Of a stretch of DNA of 34,667 bases, positions 23,390 to 31,466 are shown piece after piece. The notes under the pieces are model-generated. The model was not told the origin of the DNA and ran no database searches. It saw only the letters and a list, made by a program, of their open reading frames with translations. Source of the DNA: Candidatus Endomicrobium labiotermitis. Its GTDB lineage: Bacteria > Elusimicrobiota > Endomicrobiia > Endomicrobiales > Endomicrobiaceae. Position 1 is the stretch's first letter. The number at the start of each line of letters is the position of its first letter. A program made the translations under genes and the position numbers. The DNA is taken from assembly GCA_009778965.1 (NCBI GenBank), contig WRFE01000011.1, forward strand, positions 1 to 34,667. Reading direction: 5' to 3'.

Positions 23390-23479
23390 GTCATTGCGAG
23401 GAATGAAATGACGAAGCAATCTAGAAAATAAATCTCTGGATTGCCGCGTCGGAAACAAAGTTTCCTCCTCGCAATGACA
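23390..23479. repeat. Pair of inverted palindromic repeats between lolE and lolD
   Basis: 23390-23424 (GTCATTGCGAGGAATG / GACGAAGCAATCTAG) and, in opposite orientation, 23438-23479 (TGGATTGCCGCG / CCTCCTCGCAATGACA). Together they form a large fold-back between two genes whose products act in one complex. Confidence 0.82.
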
Positions 23480-23495
23480 TACAAAAAGAAATAAT

Positions 23496-24191
23496 ATGAA
23501 TATAAAAGCGGTTAATTTAAACAAACATTATAAGAAAAACGATTCTCCGGATGTCGAGGTTTTAAAAAATATAAACCTTGAAATAAAAGCCGGGGAAAAA
23601 GTCGCTTTTACCGGTCCTTCAGGGGCGGGAAAAAGCACTCTTATACATATTCTGGGACTGATGGACAGACCTACTTCAGGCAATGTCTTTGTAGACGGAA
23701 AAGACTGCTTTGCTTCAAATGACAGTTATTTATGTTCAATGAGAAAAGAGAATATAGGTTTCGTATTTCAGTTTCATTATTTGCTAGCCGATTTCACGGT
23801 TTTGGAAAATGTTCTGCTTCCGGTATGGAAAGACAGAGCTGAAAAGTTGAAAAAGGCTGAAGCGGTTTTGGAAAAAGTCGGTCTTTTACATAGAAAGAAT
23901 CATTTTCCTAACGAATTGTCAGGCGGAGAGCAGCAAAGAGCGGCATTGGCAAGAGCGTTGATAAACGACCCTAAAATTATTTTTGCTGACGAGCCTACCG
24001 GAAATCTGGACAGAGCTACCGGATTAGAAATAGAAAAACTATTGTTTGAAAGTTCCACGGAAAGAAATGCGACGCTTATTTTAGTTACGCATAACGAGGA
24101 ACTTGCGGCAAAGTCAGACAGAATAATAAAAATGCAAGACGGAAAAATAAACAACACAGCAGAGGAGAAGAAACATGAAGATTTATCTTGA
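23496..24191 (+). CDS. lolD: Lipoprotein-releasing ABC transporter ATPase (LolD)
   Basis: ATPase powering lipoprotein release, 231 residues, the usual LolD length. Walker A GPSGAGKST is at 40-48, VFQFHYLLADFTVLENVLLP is the LolD-type Q-loop region, the signature LSGGEQQRAALARAL begins at 141, and Walker B IIFADEPTGNLD follows at about 161. The MacB/LolD branch is indicated by the Q-loop and DEPTGNLD. The 3' end overlaps the aminotransferase gene by 17 bases in another frame, so the two are probably co-transcribed. No strong ribosome site precedes the ATG. Confidence 0.94.
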   Translation: MNIKAVNLNKHYKKNDSPDVEVLKNINLEIKAGEKVAFTGPSGAGKSTLIHILGLMDRPTSGNVFVDGKDCFASNDSYLCSMRKENIGFVFQFHYLLADFTVLENVLLPVWKDRAEKLKKAEAVLEKVGLLHRKNHFPNELSGGEQQRAALARALINDPKIIFADEPTGNLDRATGLEIEKLLFESSTERNATLILVTHNEELAAKSDRIIKMQDGKINNTAEEKKHEDLS

Positions 24192-25050
24192 CGGAAAACT
24201 GGTTGAGAAAGCGGACGCGAAAGTATCCGTTTTTGACCATGGTTTGCTTTACGGAGACGGAATTTTTGAAGGAATCAGAGCTTACAACGGCAGAGTGTTC
24301 AGGCTTAAAGAACATTTGGACAGGCTTTGGATGTCGGCTAAAGCGATTAATCTTAAAATACCGATAACAAAAGCTGAAATGGAAAAAGCCGTAATAAAAA
24401 CTCTTTTGGCTAACAAAATGATGGAAGGCTATTTAAGGCTTGTAGTTACAAGAGGGGTAGGCGATTTAGGTCTTGACCCGAAAAAATGCACGCATCCGCC
24501 TTCAATAATTATTATTGCCGACAAAATAACTCTTTATCCTGAAGAAATGTATGAAAAAGGCGGCGAAATCATAACTGCAACAACAAGAAGAATCCGCCCG
24601 GATTCTTTAAGCCCTAACGTAAAATCGCTAAATTATTTGAATAATATTATGGCGAAAATGGAAGCCACAAGAGCCGGCGTTATGGAAGCTATAATGTTAA
24701 ATTCCGAAGGATATGTCGCGGAATGCACCGGCGATAATATTTTCATCGTTAAAAACGGAGTTTTGTACACGCCTCCGGCTTCGGAAGGCGCTTTAATAGG
24801 CATAACCAGAGACACAGTCGTTGAACTTGCCAAAAATAAGCTTAAAATACCGGTAAGAGAAGAACGTATGACCCTTTATAACGTTTATACGGCGGATGAA
24901 TGTTTTCTTACGGGAACAGCCGCGGAAGTTATACCGGTAGTATGCGTTGATTCAAGAGAAATAGGCGACGGGAAGCCGGGCAAAATTACTACGAAACTTA
25001 TAAAAGAATTTCATGCTTTGACAAGACTTACGGGTGTTCCTATTAAGTAA
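24175..25050 (+). CDS. ilvE: Branched-chain amino acid aminotransferase (class IV PLP)
   Basis: Transaminates Leu, Ile and Val or their keto acids. A 291-residue fold-type IV PLP enzyme: VFDHGLLYGDGIFEGIRAYN (N-terminal signature), VTRGVGDLG, PLP lysine at residue 150 within SPNVKSLNYLNNIMAK, then EGYVAECTGDNIF and FLTGTAAEVIPV. These fit BCAT rather than D-alanine aminotransferase or aminodeoxychorismate lyase. The start lies inside the 3' end of lolD with GAGGAG about 7 bases before the ATG. There is no functional link to lipoprotein transport; the overlap suggests operon compaction. Confidence 0.92.
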   Translation: MKIYLDGKLVEKADAKVSVFDHGLLYGDGIFEGIRAYNGRVFRLKEHLDRLWMSAKAINLKIPITKAEMEKAVIKTLLANKMMEGYLRLVVTRGVGDLGLDPKKCTHPPSIIIIADKITLYPEEMYEKGGEIITATTRRIRPDSLSPNVKSLNYLNNIMAKMEATRAGVMEAIMLNSEGYVAECTGDNIFIVKNGVLYTPPASEGALIGITRDTVVELAKNKLKIPVREERMTLYNVYTADECFLTGTAAEVIPVVCVDSREIGDGKPGKITTKLIKEFHALTRLTGVPIK

Positions 25051-25136
25051 TATGACTGCCGCGGTTTTGAAAGAAATAATTTTCTCAGCCGCGGCGTTAT
25101 TTAGTTGCCGGTAATTTATTGCTTAATGTTTTTTGT

Positions 25137-25231
25137 TGTCATGTTGAGCGAAGTAGCAAAGTTACGAAGTCGAAACATCTGGCTGTTAATTAATGATAAA
25201 AGGCAGATCCTTCACTTCGTTCAGGATGACA
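25137..25231. repeat. MITE-like 95-base element with terminal inverted repeats
   Basis: TGTCATGTTGAGCGAAGT at the left and ACTTCGTTCAGGATGACA at the right are inverted with three mismatches. It is related to the element at 11619-11710. Before it, GCCGCGG near 25057 and CCGCGGC near 25088 can form a short stem after the ilvE stop. Confidence 0.75.
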
Positions 25232-25246
25232 AATAAGTGAAATAAA

Positions 25247-28200
25247 ATGCGAAAATATATAAGATACACTATCTATATAGCCGTTATTGCAGCGGTTATC
25301 GCCGCAGGGTATAGCGCGCGAAAATCGCTTTTAATTCCGTATCTTCAAAACTTCATACATAAACAAACAGGCAAGAATATAAAATTTGATAATTTCCACA
25401 TTTTGCCTTTTCAAAACAGAATCGTTATTACGGATCTCAATTACGAAGATAAAGTTTCCGTAAAAAAGATTTCGGCAAGAGTCAGTCTGTTTAGGGTATT
25501 CAGACATATTAAGACCCCTGTAAATTATTTTAAAAGCGCGGAAATTTCAGATATCAATATATATCTTGATAATTTCCGGCAAACAGCCGAACCGGCTGAA
25601 AATATTGTTTCGCCGCCACAAAATAATGCTTTTGCTATTCCGCTGCCAAATTTACCGATAGACATACATGCGAACAGAGTATCTCTTATAACAGGTGCAA
25701 ACCAAACGGATATCAACAATATCCAAATAATTGTTTCCCGTCCCGCTATAACATTTTCAGCGTCATCTTTTATTTTAAACTCGTCAATTACGGTTAATTC
25801 TTCAATGATTCTCAGACAAGACAGCTTGTATGATTTTAATTCTTCTATATTGTCGGAAGGGGATATAGACGCCATAATAAGCGCGAACGGAACCGCCGAT
25901 TTAGTTACCTTTGATTTAGACCAAAGCATAAATATTGAAAAAATGTCTTATATGACTTTTGATATAAGCGAAACATCCGGAATACTGGTAAAAAAAGGCG
26001 GCGATTTTAAATTTGAGTTAAACGGTAATTTCGGGAAAATTGAAGTTATTTCCAATACTCCCGGGGAATTCGAAGCTTCGGCAAGTATTGATTTGGCAAA
26101 AATTAACAGAGAAATGGAAGCGCTTCTGGATATTGCTTTTTCGCATAAAGCTTCTGTAAGCAGAATACATATTAAAGCCGGCTCCGTAAAAACTTTTAAT
26201 TTTGCCGTAAGAGATTTTAATATTACCGGAGAACGCGGCAAAGACGGAAATTATAATATCTTGCTGGATTACGGCGTAAAAAGTAAAATTTCAATAATTT
26301 ATTCGGGCGGCGGAAATTACACCGCAAAACTCGTTTCCGACGGCAAAACCGAAGGAACTTTTACAGGAAATATCATAACCGGCGAATTTAAAGCCGATAT
26401 GAAAAATGTTGATATTCACAGACTGCCTTTCTCATCGCTTCTTGATGAAAATCCACAAGGGAAAATCACAATAGAAGGCGTAATTGACGAACACCGCGGT
26501 AAAATCAACGTTGTTTTAAAAGATTTGCAGTTTAGAAACATGGATAAAACCAGCGTTTTCGGTTCAGTTATCCGCAATGAAGATACATACACTTTCAATT
26601 TTTATAACAGCGATAATTCGGCGGTTTTCAACAGCGTTATAAAAAGCAGGACAATTCTGTCCACTGATTTTAAATTTGTTAATACCAATATTTCAAATGT
26701 TTTAAGGCTGTTCGGCTTTTCGGCAAGCGATATTCAGGGCATTGCAAGCGGGCGTATAAGATATGAAAAAGACGGCACAACGGAATTTGACCTAAAAGCC
26801 GTTAACGGCGTTATATACAATAATAAATTCAAAACCCTTGAAGCTAAAGGCGACGTAAACTTAAAAAGAGTTTCGATAGAACACTTTATATTAAAAGATG
26901 ATAAAAACGTTACGCGCGCGTCTCTGAAAGCATTGCTTGGTTTTACGGAAAGCAACCCGGATTCATCTTTAGATATGGAATTAAAAGATATTAATGTCGC
27001 CGGAGCAAAGCTTAACGGCAGAATCTCATTTAAGGGTATTCTTTCCGGCAGCAATGAAGTTAAAGGTAAATTTACGGGTGATGATATAAATATTTCCGGT
27101 GTTTCTTTTCCTAAGCTTTCTGCTGACTCCTTAATTTCGACAAAAAGGTTTGTCCTGTCCGAGCTGCAGTCTAAAAACGGATTATCCGGAAATTTTAAAG
27201 CGGATTTTGTAAAGAAACGCATGATAGGAACAATAAATTTAAAAAACACAGATCTTACAGGCCTTTATGAGGATTTAACCGCGGCTGTAAATGCAACGGT
27301 AAAGGTGTCAGGAAGCTTTCAAAAGCCGTCGGCTAAGATTACGGCAAACATTAAGAAAGGTACATTTTCAGGGCTTCAATTTGTCTTTGACGGAGATTTT
27401 ATATTTGAATCCGGAAAAATAACCGTTAAAAAGCTTGATTTGGTTTCCGAAAAAACAAAAGTATTTATTGAAGGCGTTTATTCCAGAATCGGCAAACTTA
27501 ATGTTGTTTTTGAAAAAATTCCGGATATGCTTATAAATAAATTCGTCGGATTTGTATCACCCGTTAAAGGGGATTTTTCAGGCAGCGGAACGCTTATTCA
27601 AAACCGCGGCAGAAAACATCTTAAAATGGTTTTAACAAGCGAGAATATGTTTGTAAAAAATGTAAAAGTAAATAATTTCAAATCGAATCTGGAAATACAT
27701 GAAAACTGGATTTCTTTAAGTTCGGCGACGGCAAAAATTGCCGACAGCGAAATAAGCGCTCCTAAAGGAAACTTTAATTTCAGGAACGGCAAATACGGGC
27801 TTGAACTTAAACTTGTCAATTTCCATGCAGGACCTGTCGACTTATTCGGCAACATAACTTTATCGGGAGTTATGAATAAGAAAAAAGGCGGTTCCGATTA
27901 CACCGGGACAATAAACCTTAATAATATCTGGATAAACAGATATAAACTTCCGCAATCGGAGTTCAAATATTTAATCCGTAATAAGACATTTGAATTTAAT
28001 AATACCGGTTTAAAACCGGATCTGTTTAACGCCTCCGGAGCAATAACTTTCGGAGAAAGTCTTATAATTAAAAATTTTACCGTTAACAACAAGGATTCTT
28101 CTTTCATTATGAATTCCGACATCGGCGATGACAATATAAGAATATCCGTCAGAGGGAAAAAATTAAGTCTGGACTTTTTAACCGACGCGCTGGATGTTCC

Positions 28201-29893
28201 TGCGGATTTGTCAGGAACGGCAAATATAAGCGTTGATTTCGCCGGAAATCCCTCAAATCCGTCTGTTCTTATAAAAGGGCAGTCTACGGGCGGTTCGATA
28301 ATGGAACTTCCTTACGATAATTTTGAGGTTGAAATAGTGTCCGAAAACAATAAAGCCGAAATAAAAAAAGCCGTTATTTATAAGAAGAACGAGATTAATG
28401 TTTCCGTAGGCGGTTTTTTCCCTTTTTGGATAGATTCAAGTTTAAGCGGGGAATTGAGAAAAGCGCCTGTCGATATAAGTTACAGTATAGAAGACCCGAA
28501 ATTGACCATTCTAAAATATATTGCCGAAGACTATTTAAAACCGCTGTCAGGCAAAATAAGTTTAAAAGGTTCGGTTAAAGGAACTTTTGATAAAATTTCA
28601 AACAACGGCAGGTTCACGGTAACAGGCGGTTCTTTTGAATCAAAAAAATATGTCGACAGAGTCAAAGATTTTAACGCTGACATTTCGATTGTGGACAATT
28701 TAATTACGTTAGGCAAACTTTCGGCAAGCGTCGGATCGGGTAAAGTTAACGGAACAGGGACGGTTCTTCTTGACGGTTTTACGCCTCAAAACTTTGATTT
28801 ACGGTTTTATACTGACAATAAAGGCATTCCTATTAAAGTGCCGGAGCTTGCTATGCCCGGTTTGATATTTCAGGATTATTCAAGCGGCGAACCCCGTTTT
28901 GACATAACTTTTCAAGGTTCGGCAGAAAGACCTAAAATCGCGGGCTGGGTGCTTTTGGAAAACACGCGTTTTACTTTCCCGTCGGCAAATAAATCTTCAG
29001 GCGGCGGGGATTTTTCTTTACCCGAAGGTATGGAATTTGATATAGAACTTAGAGCTGCGAAAAATACCAAATTTGAGAATACTTTTGCCACGGCCTGGAT
29101 AAACGGAAGCATATTTTTGAGGGGTACAAAAGATCAGATAAAAGCAAACGGCATTATTGATACGCAGAGGGGAGCTATACACTATTTGGGCATAGAATTT
29201 AGCATAATTAACGCTAAAATAGAAATAATCGACAATAATACCTACATATCCGCAGAAGCGGAAAAAGAAGTTTTTTCCATAAACAGATCCGTGCCCGAAA
29301 TAATAAAACTTATAATAGACAGGTCTGAAATAAGCGATTTAAGCATAAGGTTTTATTCAAAAGAAGACCCGACTGTGGATTCTCAAACGGCTTTGGCTAA
29401 AGTCACAAAAACCGAACAGAGCACTAACCGCCGCCCCAGAGACAGAATTTTGGGTATAGTAACGGAATTTGATTTAAGACAGCAGGCTTTGCGTCTGTTT
29501 GATACAAGTTTTGCCACGCCTCTCGCAAGATCTGTTTTAAGACGCACCGGGCTTGTCGATAATTTCAAAGTTTCATATGTCGCGCCGGACAGGGACCCCA
29601 CAATGCTTGACGATACGTCTTTTGTTAATTTGATACTAGGATCAAAATATTCTTTTGAAAAGAATCTTACTAACCAGTTTTTGCTGGGTTATTCGTTTAC
29701 TTTTGACCATTATGACCAGATGGAGAACAGGCTTGATTTAAAACACGAAATAGAAATGAAATACAGGCTTACGGATAATTTGTTTTTAAGCGGAAGTTAC
29801 GAGCTTGAATCTGAAAAATCCATGCATCAGCCGGACAGAAAACTGATGCTGCAGCATCAGATACGTTTCGGACAGCCGGCTAAAAAAGACTAA
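25247..29893 (+). CDS. tamB: TamB/AsmA-like envelope protein (DUF490 C-terminus)
   Basis: A 1548-residue protein anchored by one N-terminal membrane helix (YTIYIAVIAAVIAAGYSA), followed by an AsmA-type start (NIKFDNFHILPF, VSVKKISARVSLFRVFRH) and a very long beta-rich region expected to form a lipid-carrying groove across the periplasm. The C-terminal 300-350 residues, including ILGIVTEFDLRQQALRLFD and VSYVAPDRDPTMLDDTSFVN, match the TamB/DUF490 terminus and end near the outer membrane. TamB-like proteins are linked to phospholipid transport and assembly of outer-membrane proteins including autotransporters, of which one is encoded in this window. No tamA/bamA is adjacent. ATG at 25247 lacks a strong ribosome site. 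Confidence 0.85.
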   Translation: MRKYIRYTIYIAVIAAVIAAGYSARKSLLIPYLQNFIHKQTGKNIKFDNFHILPFQNRIVITDLNYEDKVSVKKISARVSLFRVFRHIKTPVNYFKSAEISDINIYLDNFRQTAEPAENIVSPPQNNAFAIPLPNLPIDIHANRVSLITGANQTDINNIQIIVSRPAITFSASSFILNSSITVNSSMILRQDSLYDFNSSILSEGDIDAIISANGTADLVTFDLDQSINIEKMSYMTFDISETSGILVKKGGDFKFELNGNFGKIEVISNTPGEFEASASIDLAKINREMEALLDIAFSHKASVSRIHIKAGSVKTFNFAVRDFNITGERGKDGNYNILLDYGVKSKISIIYSGGGNYTAKLVSDGKTEGTFTGNIITGEFKADMKNVDIHRLPFSSLLDENPQGKITIEGVIDEHRGKINVVLKDLQFRNMDKTSVFGSVIRNEDTYTFNFYNSDNSAVFNSVIKSRTILSTDFKFVNTNISNVLRLFGFSASDIQGIASGRIRYEKDGTTEFDLKAVNGVIYNNKFKTLEAKGDVNLKRVSIEHFILKDDKNVTRASLKALLGFTESNPDSSLDMELKDINVAGAKLNGRISFKGILSGSNEVKGKFTGDDINISGVSFPKLSADSLISTKRFVLSELQSKNGLSGNFKADFVKKRMIGTINLKNTDLTGLYEDLTAAVNATVKVSGSFQKPSAKITANIKKGTFSGLQFVFDGDFIFESGKITVKKLDLVSEKTKVFIEGVYSRIGKLNVVFEKIPDMLINKFVGFVSPVKGDFSGSGTLIQNRGRKHLKMVLTSENMFVKNVKVNNFKSNLEIHENWISLSSATAKIADSEISAPKGNFNFRNGKYGLELKLVNFHAGPVDLFGNITLSGVMNKKKGGSDYTGTINLNNIWINRYKLPQSEFKYLIRNKTFEFNNTGLKPDLFNASGAITFGESLIIKNFTVNNKDSSFIMNSDIGDDNIRISVRGKKLSLDFLTDALDVPADLSGTANISVDFAGNPSNPSVLIKGQSTGGSIMELPYDNFEVEIVSENNKAEIKKAVIYKKNEINVSVGGFFPFWIDSSLSGELRKAPVDISYSIEDPKLTILKYIAEDYLKPLSGKISLKGSVKGTFDKISNNGRFTVTGGSFESKKYVDRVKDFNADISIVDNLITLGKLSASVGSGKVNGTGTVLLDGFTPQNFDLRFYTDNKGIPIKVPELAMPGLIFQDYSSGEPRFDITFQGSAERPKIAGWVLLENTRFTFPSANKSSGGGDFSLPEGMEFDIELRAAKNTKFENTFATAWINGSIFLRGTKDQIKANGIIDTQRGAIHYLGIEFSIINAKIEIIDNNTYISAEAEKEVFSINRSVPEIIKLIIDRSEISDLSIRFYSKEDPTVDSQTALAKVTKTEQSTNRRPRDRILGIVTEFDLRQQALRLFDTSFATPLARSVLRRTGLVDNFKVSYVAPDRDPTMLDDTSFVNLILGSKYSFEKNLTNQFLLGYSFTFDHYDQMENRLDLKHEIEMKYRLTDNLFLSGSYELESEKSMHQPDRKLMLQHQIRFGQPAKKD

Positions 29894-29904
29894 TAAATAA
29901 AAAC

Positions 29905-30033
29905 AAAGTTAAAAGTGAAGAGTGAAAAGTGGAGATATTGAAATTCGGCAGAGCCGAAATCTAAATTATAGGTTTTCGCAAAGCGAAAACACTTTATTTT
30001 AACTCTTGACTCTTCAATCTTCACTCTGTAGTT
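29905..30033. repeat. Cruciform-type inverted repeat between tamB and mscL
   Basis: Outer arms of the AGTGAAGATTGAAGAGT family (29905-29933 versus 30000-30030) enclose two hairpins, TTCGGC-AGA-GCCGAA (near 29942) and GTTTTCGC-AAA-GCGAAAAC (near 29973). The family also occurs at 6913-6965 and just before btuF. Confidence 0.75.
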
Positions 30034-30049
30034 AAAAAGGGGATTTAAA

Positions 30050-30514
30050 ATGTTCAAATCATTTTTTAAAGAATTCAGGGATTTTGCAGTAAAGGGAAAT
30101 GTAATAGACATGGCGGTCGGCGTAATTATAGGTGCAGCTTTCGGAAAAATTGTAGATTCGCTTGTTAAAGACATTATAATGCCGCCAATAGGCGTATTGC
30201 TCGGGAACGTCGATTTTACAAATTTATTTGTAGTATTAAAGCATGGCAAAGGTTCTGTGGAAGGCGCTCATTATCTTACTCTTGCGGCAGCGCAGCAGGC
30301 AGGCGCGATAACCATCAATATAGGCATATTTTTAAATACGGCAATATCTTTCATTATAGTGGCTTTCTGCGTATTCTTACTGATCAAGGGGATTAATAAA
30401 TTGAAGCATGCCCCTGCTCCCAAACCTGTAAACACAAAAAGCTGCCCTTTTTGTTTTACGGACATACCTTTAAAAGCAATAAAATGCCCTAATTGTACCG
30501 CTGATTTGAAGTAA
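30050..30514 (+). CDS. mscL: Large-conductance mechanosensitive channel, with C-terminal zinc ribbon
   Basis: Pentameric inner-membrane channel that opens under membrane tension to release solutes on hypo-osmotic shock. A 154-residue protein: N-terminal amphipathic helix (MFKSFFKEFRDFAVKGNVID), TM1 pore helix (MAVGVIIGAAFGKIVDSLVKD, starting near residue 21), loop, and TM2 (INIGIFLNTAISFIIVAFCV). The C-terminus carries CPFCFTDIPLKAIKCPNC, a two-CxxC zinc-ribbon-like module where E. coli MscL has a helical bundle; such tails occur in other MscL proteins. AAAAAGGGG precedes the ATG. The gene stands after a large inverted repeat and may be transcribed separately from tamB. Confidence 0.95.
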   Translation: MFKSFFKEFRDFAVKGNVIDMAVGVIIGAAFGKIVDSLVKDIIMPPIGVLLGNVDFTNLFVVLKHGKGSVEGAHYLTLAAAQQAGAITINIGIFLNTAISFIIVAFCVFLLIKGINKLKHAPAPKPVNTKSCPFCFTDIPLKAIKCPNCTADLK

Positions 30515-30531
30515 GAACCCCATTATAGAGG

Positions 30532-30571
30532 GAAGACACGACCCCTGCATTCCAGCAGCGGCCGTGTCTTC
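30532..30571. repeat. Hairpin between mscL and the minus-strand nuclease gene
   Basis: GAAGACACG (30532-30540) and CGTGTCTTC (30563-30571) are perfect arms, with CTGC/GCAG pairing inside. It sits between two convergent genes and could be a shared terminator, but neither side has a T-run. Confidence 0.5.
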
Positions 30572-30590
30572 TGAAAAGAGTATAGCGAAA

Positions 30591-30983
30591 TTATTTTTTA
30601 AAATCAAGCAATTTTTTTGATTTTGTTATTATAAGCAAATATTTGATACTTTTCGAGAGAGAAAATTCTTTTTTTAATTTGTTTATGCAGTTATCTTCCG
30701 GCATTGAATTTCTTCTCAAATCAAAAATAATATTTTGAGATTGCCTTAACGCTTCTTTGAATGCGTGCTGAAAAGTATATTTGCTATTGCCTTTTGGCGC
30801 TTTAATTTCCCAAAAAATTCCTTCCATTTTTATATCAGGTGTTTTTATATGATTTTTATCAGCAGGAACTAAAAACTCAACATCCTTGCCAATATCGTTT
30901 AAAAACCATGCGGTATTTAGTTCATGTCTTTCGGGAAATGCGCCTTTTGGAACAATCGTCTCGCCGTGTTTTGTTTTATTCAT
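30591..30983 (-). CDS. Free-standing CdiA C-terminal-like tRNA nuclease domain protein
   Basis: A protein of about 130 residues that in its entirety resembles the CdiA_C tRNase domain (Pfam CdiA_C type) found at the end of contact-dependent inhibition toxins and in some phage/conjugative-element proteins. The visible nuclease core is TPD...FWEIKAPKG (Asp and E-x-K of a PD-(D/E)XK active site), followed by YTFQHAFKEALRQSQNIIFD, LRRN and the closing ITKSKKLLDF. There is no toxin delivery region, signal peptide or recognisable immunity gene alongside. A strong promoter (TTGTAA-17-TATAAT) ends 8 bases before ATG 30983, leaving almost no leader; the in-frame ATG at 30989 would precede the predicted transcript start. 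Activity is inferred from family resemblance only. Confidence 0.72.
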   Translation of the reverse strand: MNKTKHGETIVPKGAFPERHELNTAWFLNDIGKDVEFLVPADKNHIKTPDIKMEGIFWEIKAPKGNSKYTFQHAFKEALRQSQNIIFDLRRNSMPEDNCINKLKKEFSLSKSIKYLLIITKSKKLLDFKK

Positions 30984-30991
30984 AGACATAT

Positions 30992-31020
30992 ATTATACAC
31001 AAAAAACAGTAATATTACAA
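30992..31020 (-). promoter_or_regulatory. Promoter of the CdiA_C-like gene
   Basis: On the minus strand TTGTAA (31020-31015), 17-base spacer, TATAAT (30997-30992). The predicted start near 30985 nearly coincides with the ATG at 30983, implying a leaderless or near-leaderless message. Confidence 0.65.
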
Positions 31021-31103
31021 ATGTATTCCTGTGCAATAAATAAAATAATATTTTCCGTTATATTAATATGCTTAATATATAACTAAAAAGGAAAATATTA
31101 TTT

Positions 31104-31466
31104 ATGAAATTCATTAAATTGTCTTATGTTTGTGCTGTTTTTATATTTATTACTTTAATTTGCTCCTGCGGTGGCAGAGGAACGCTGTATGAAGTAAAAT
31201 ATGAAATAGCAGGAACTACTTCGTCAGTAGATATCGTTATAGAAGTTGACGGAGAAACATATGAATATAATGATATCGATTTACCGTTTCAAAAAACTTT
31301 TAATGTATTACGTAAAGGCAGATCAGCGGTTGTATTGGATATTTATAAAAATAATTACGGGACAGCTATGGCAACAATATATATAGACAAAGATCCTGCC
31401 TGCTCTGCGATATATGAATCAGGAAGAATGGGATATACCCGGCTTGAAACTGTAATAGGATATTAA
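31104..31466 (+). CDS. Small lipoprotein, MmpS-like beta-sandwich suspected
   Basis: A 120-residue protein with a lipoprotein signal ending LICSC, making Cys22 the probable acylated residue with Gly at +2. The mature part (LYEVKYEIAGTTSSVDIVIE, then LPFQKTFNV and ATIYIDKD) has the layout of small exported beta-sandwich proteins of the MmpS type (YEV...G...LPW.K), a weak resemblance. AAAAGGAAAA lies about 10 bases before the ATG. Its stop codon overlaps that of the convergent PHP-helicase gene by 3 bases. It is divergent from the nuclease gene but is a lipoprotein, so it does not look like a cytoplasmic immunity factor. Confidence 0.7.
   Translation: MKFIKLSYVCAVFIFITLICSCGGRGTLYEVKYEIAGTTSSVDIVIEVDGETYEYNDIDLPFQKTFNVLRKGRSAVVLDIYKNNYGTAMATIYIDKDPACSAIYESGRMGYTRLETVIGY

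Noticed and set aside
30006-30034. TTGACT-17-TAGTTA as an mscL promoter
   Set aside because: The implied transcript start would fall inside the ribosome site of mscL, and the -35 lies in a repeat arm.
31104-31466. Small lipoprotein gene as the immunity partner of the CdiA_C-like nuclease
   Set aside because: A lipidated exported protein cannot neutralise a cytoplasmic tRNase, and the genes are divergent with separate leaders.
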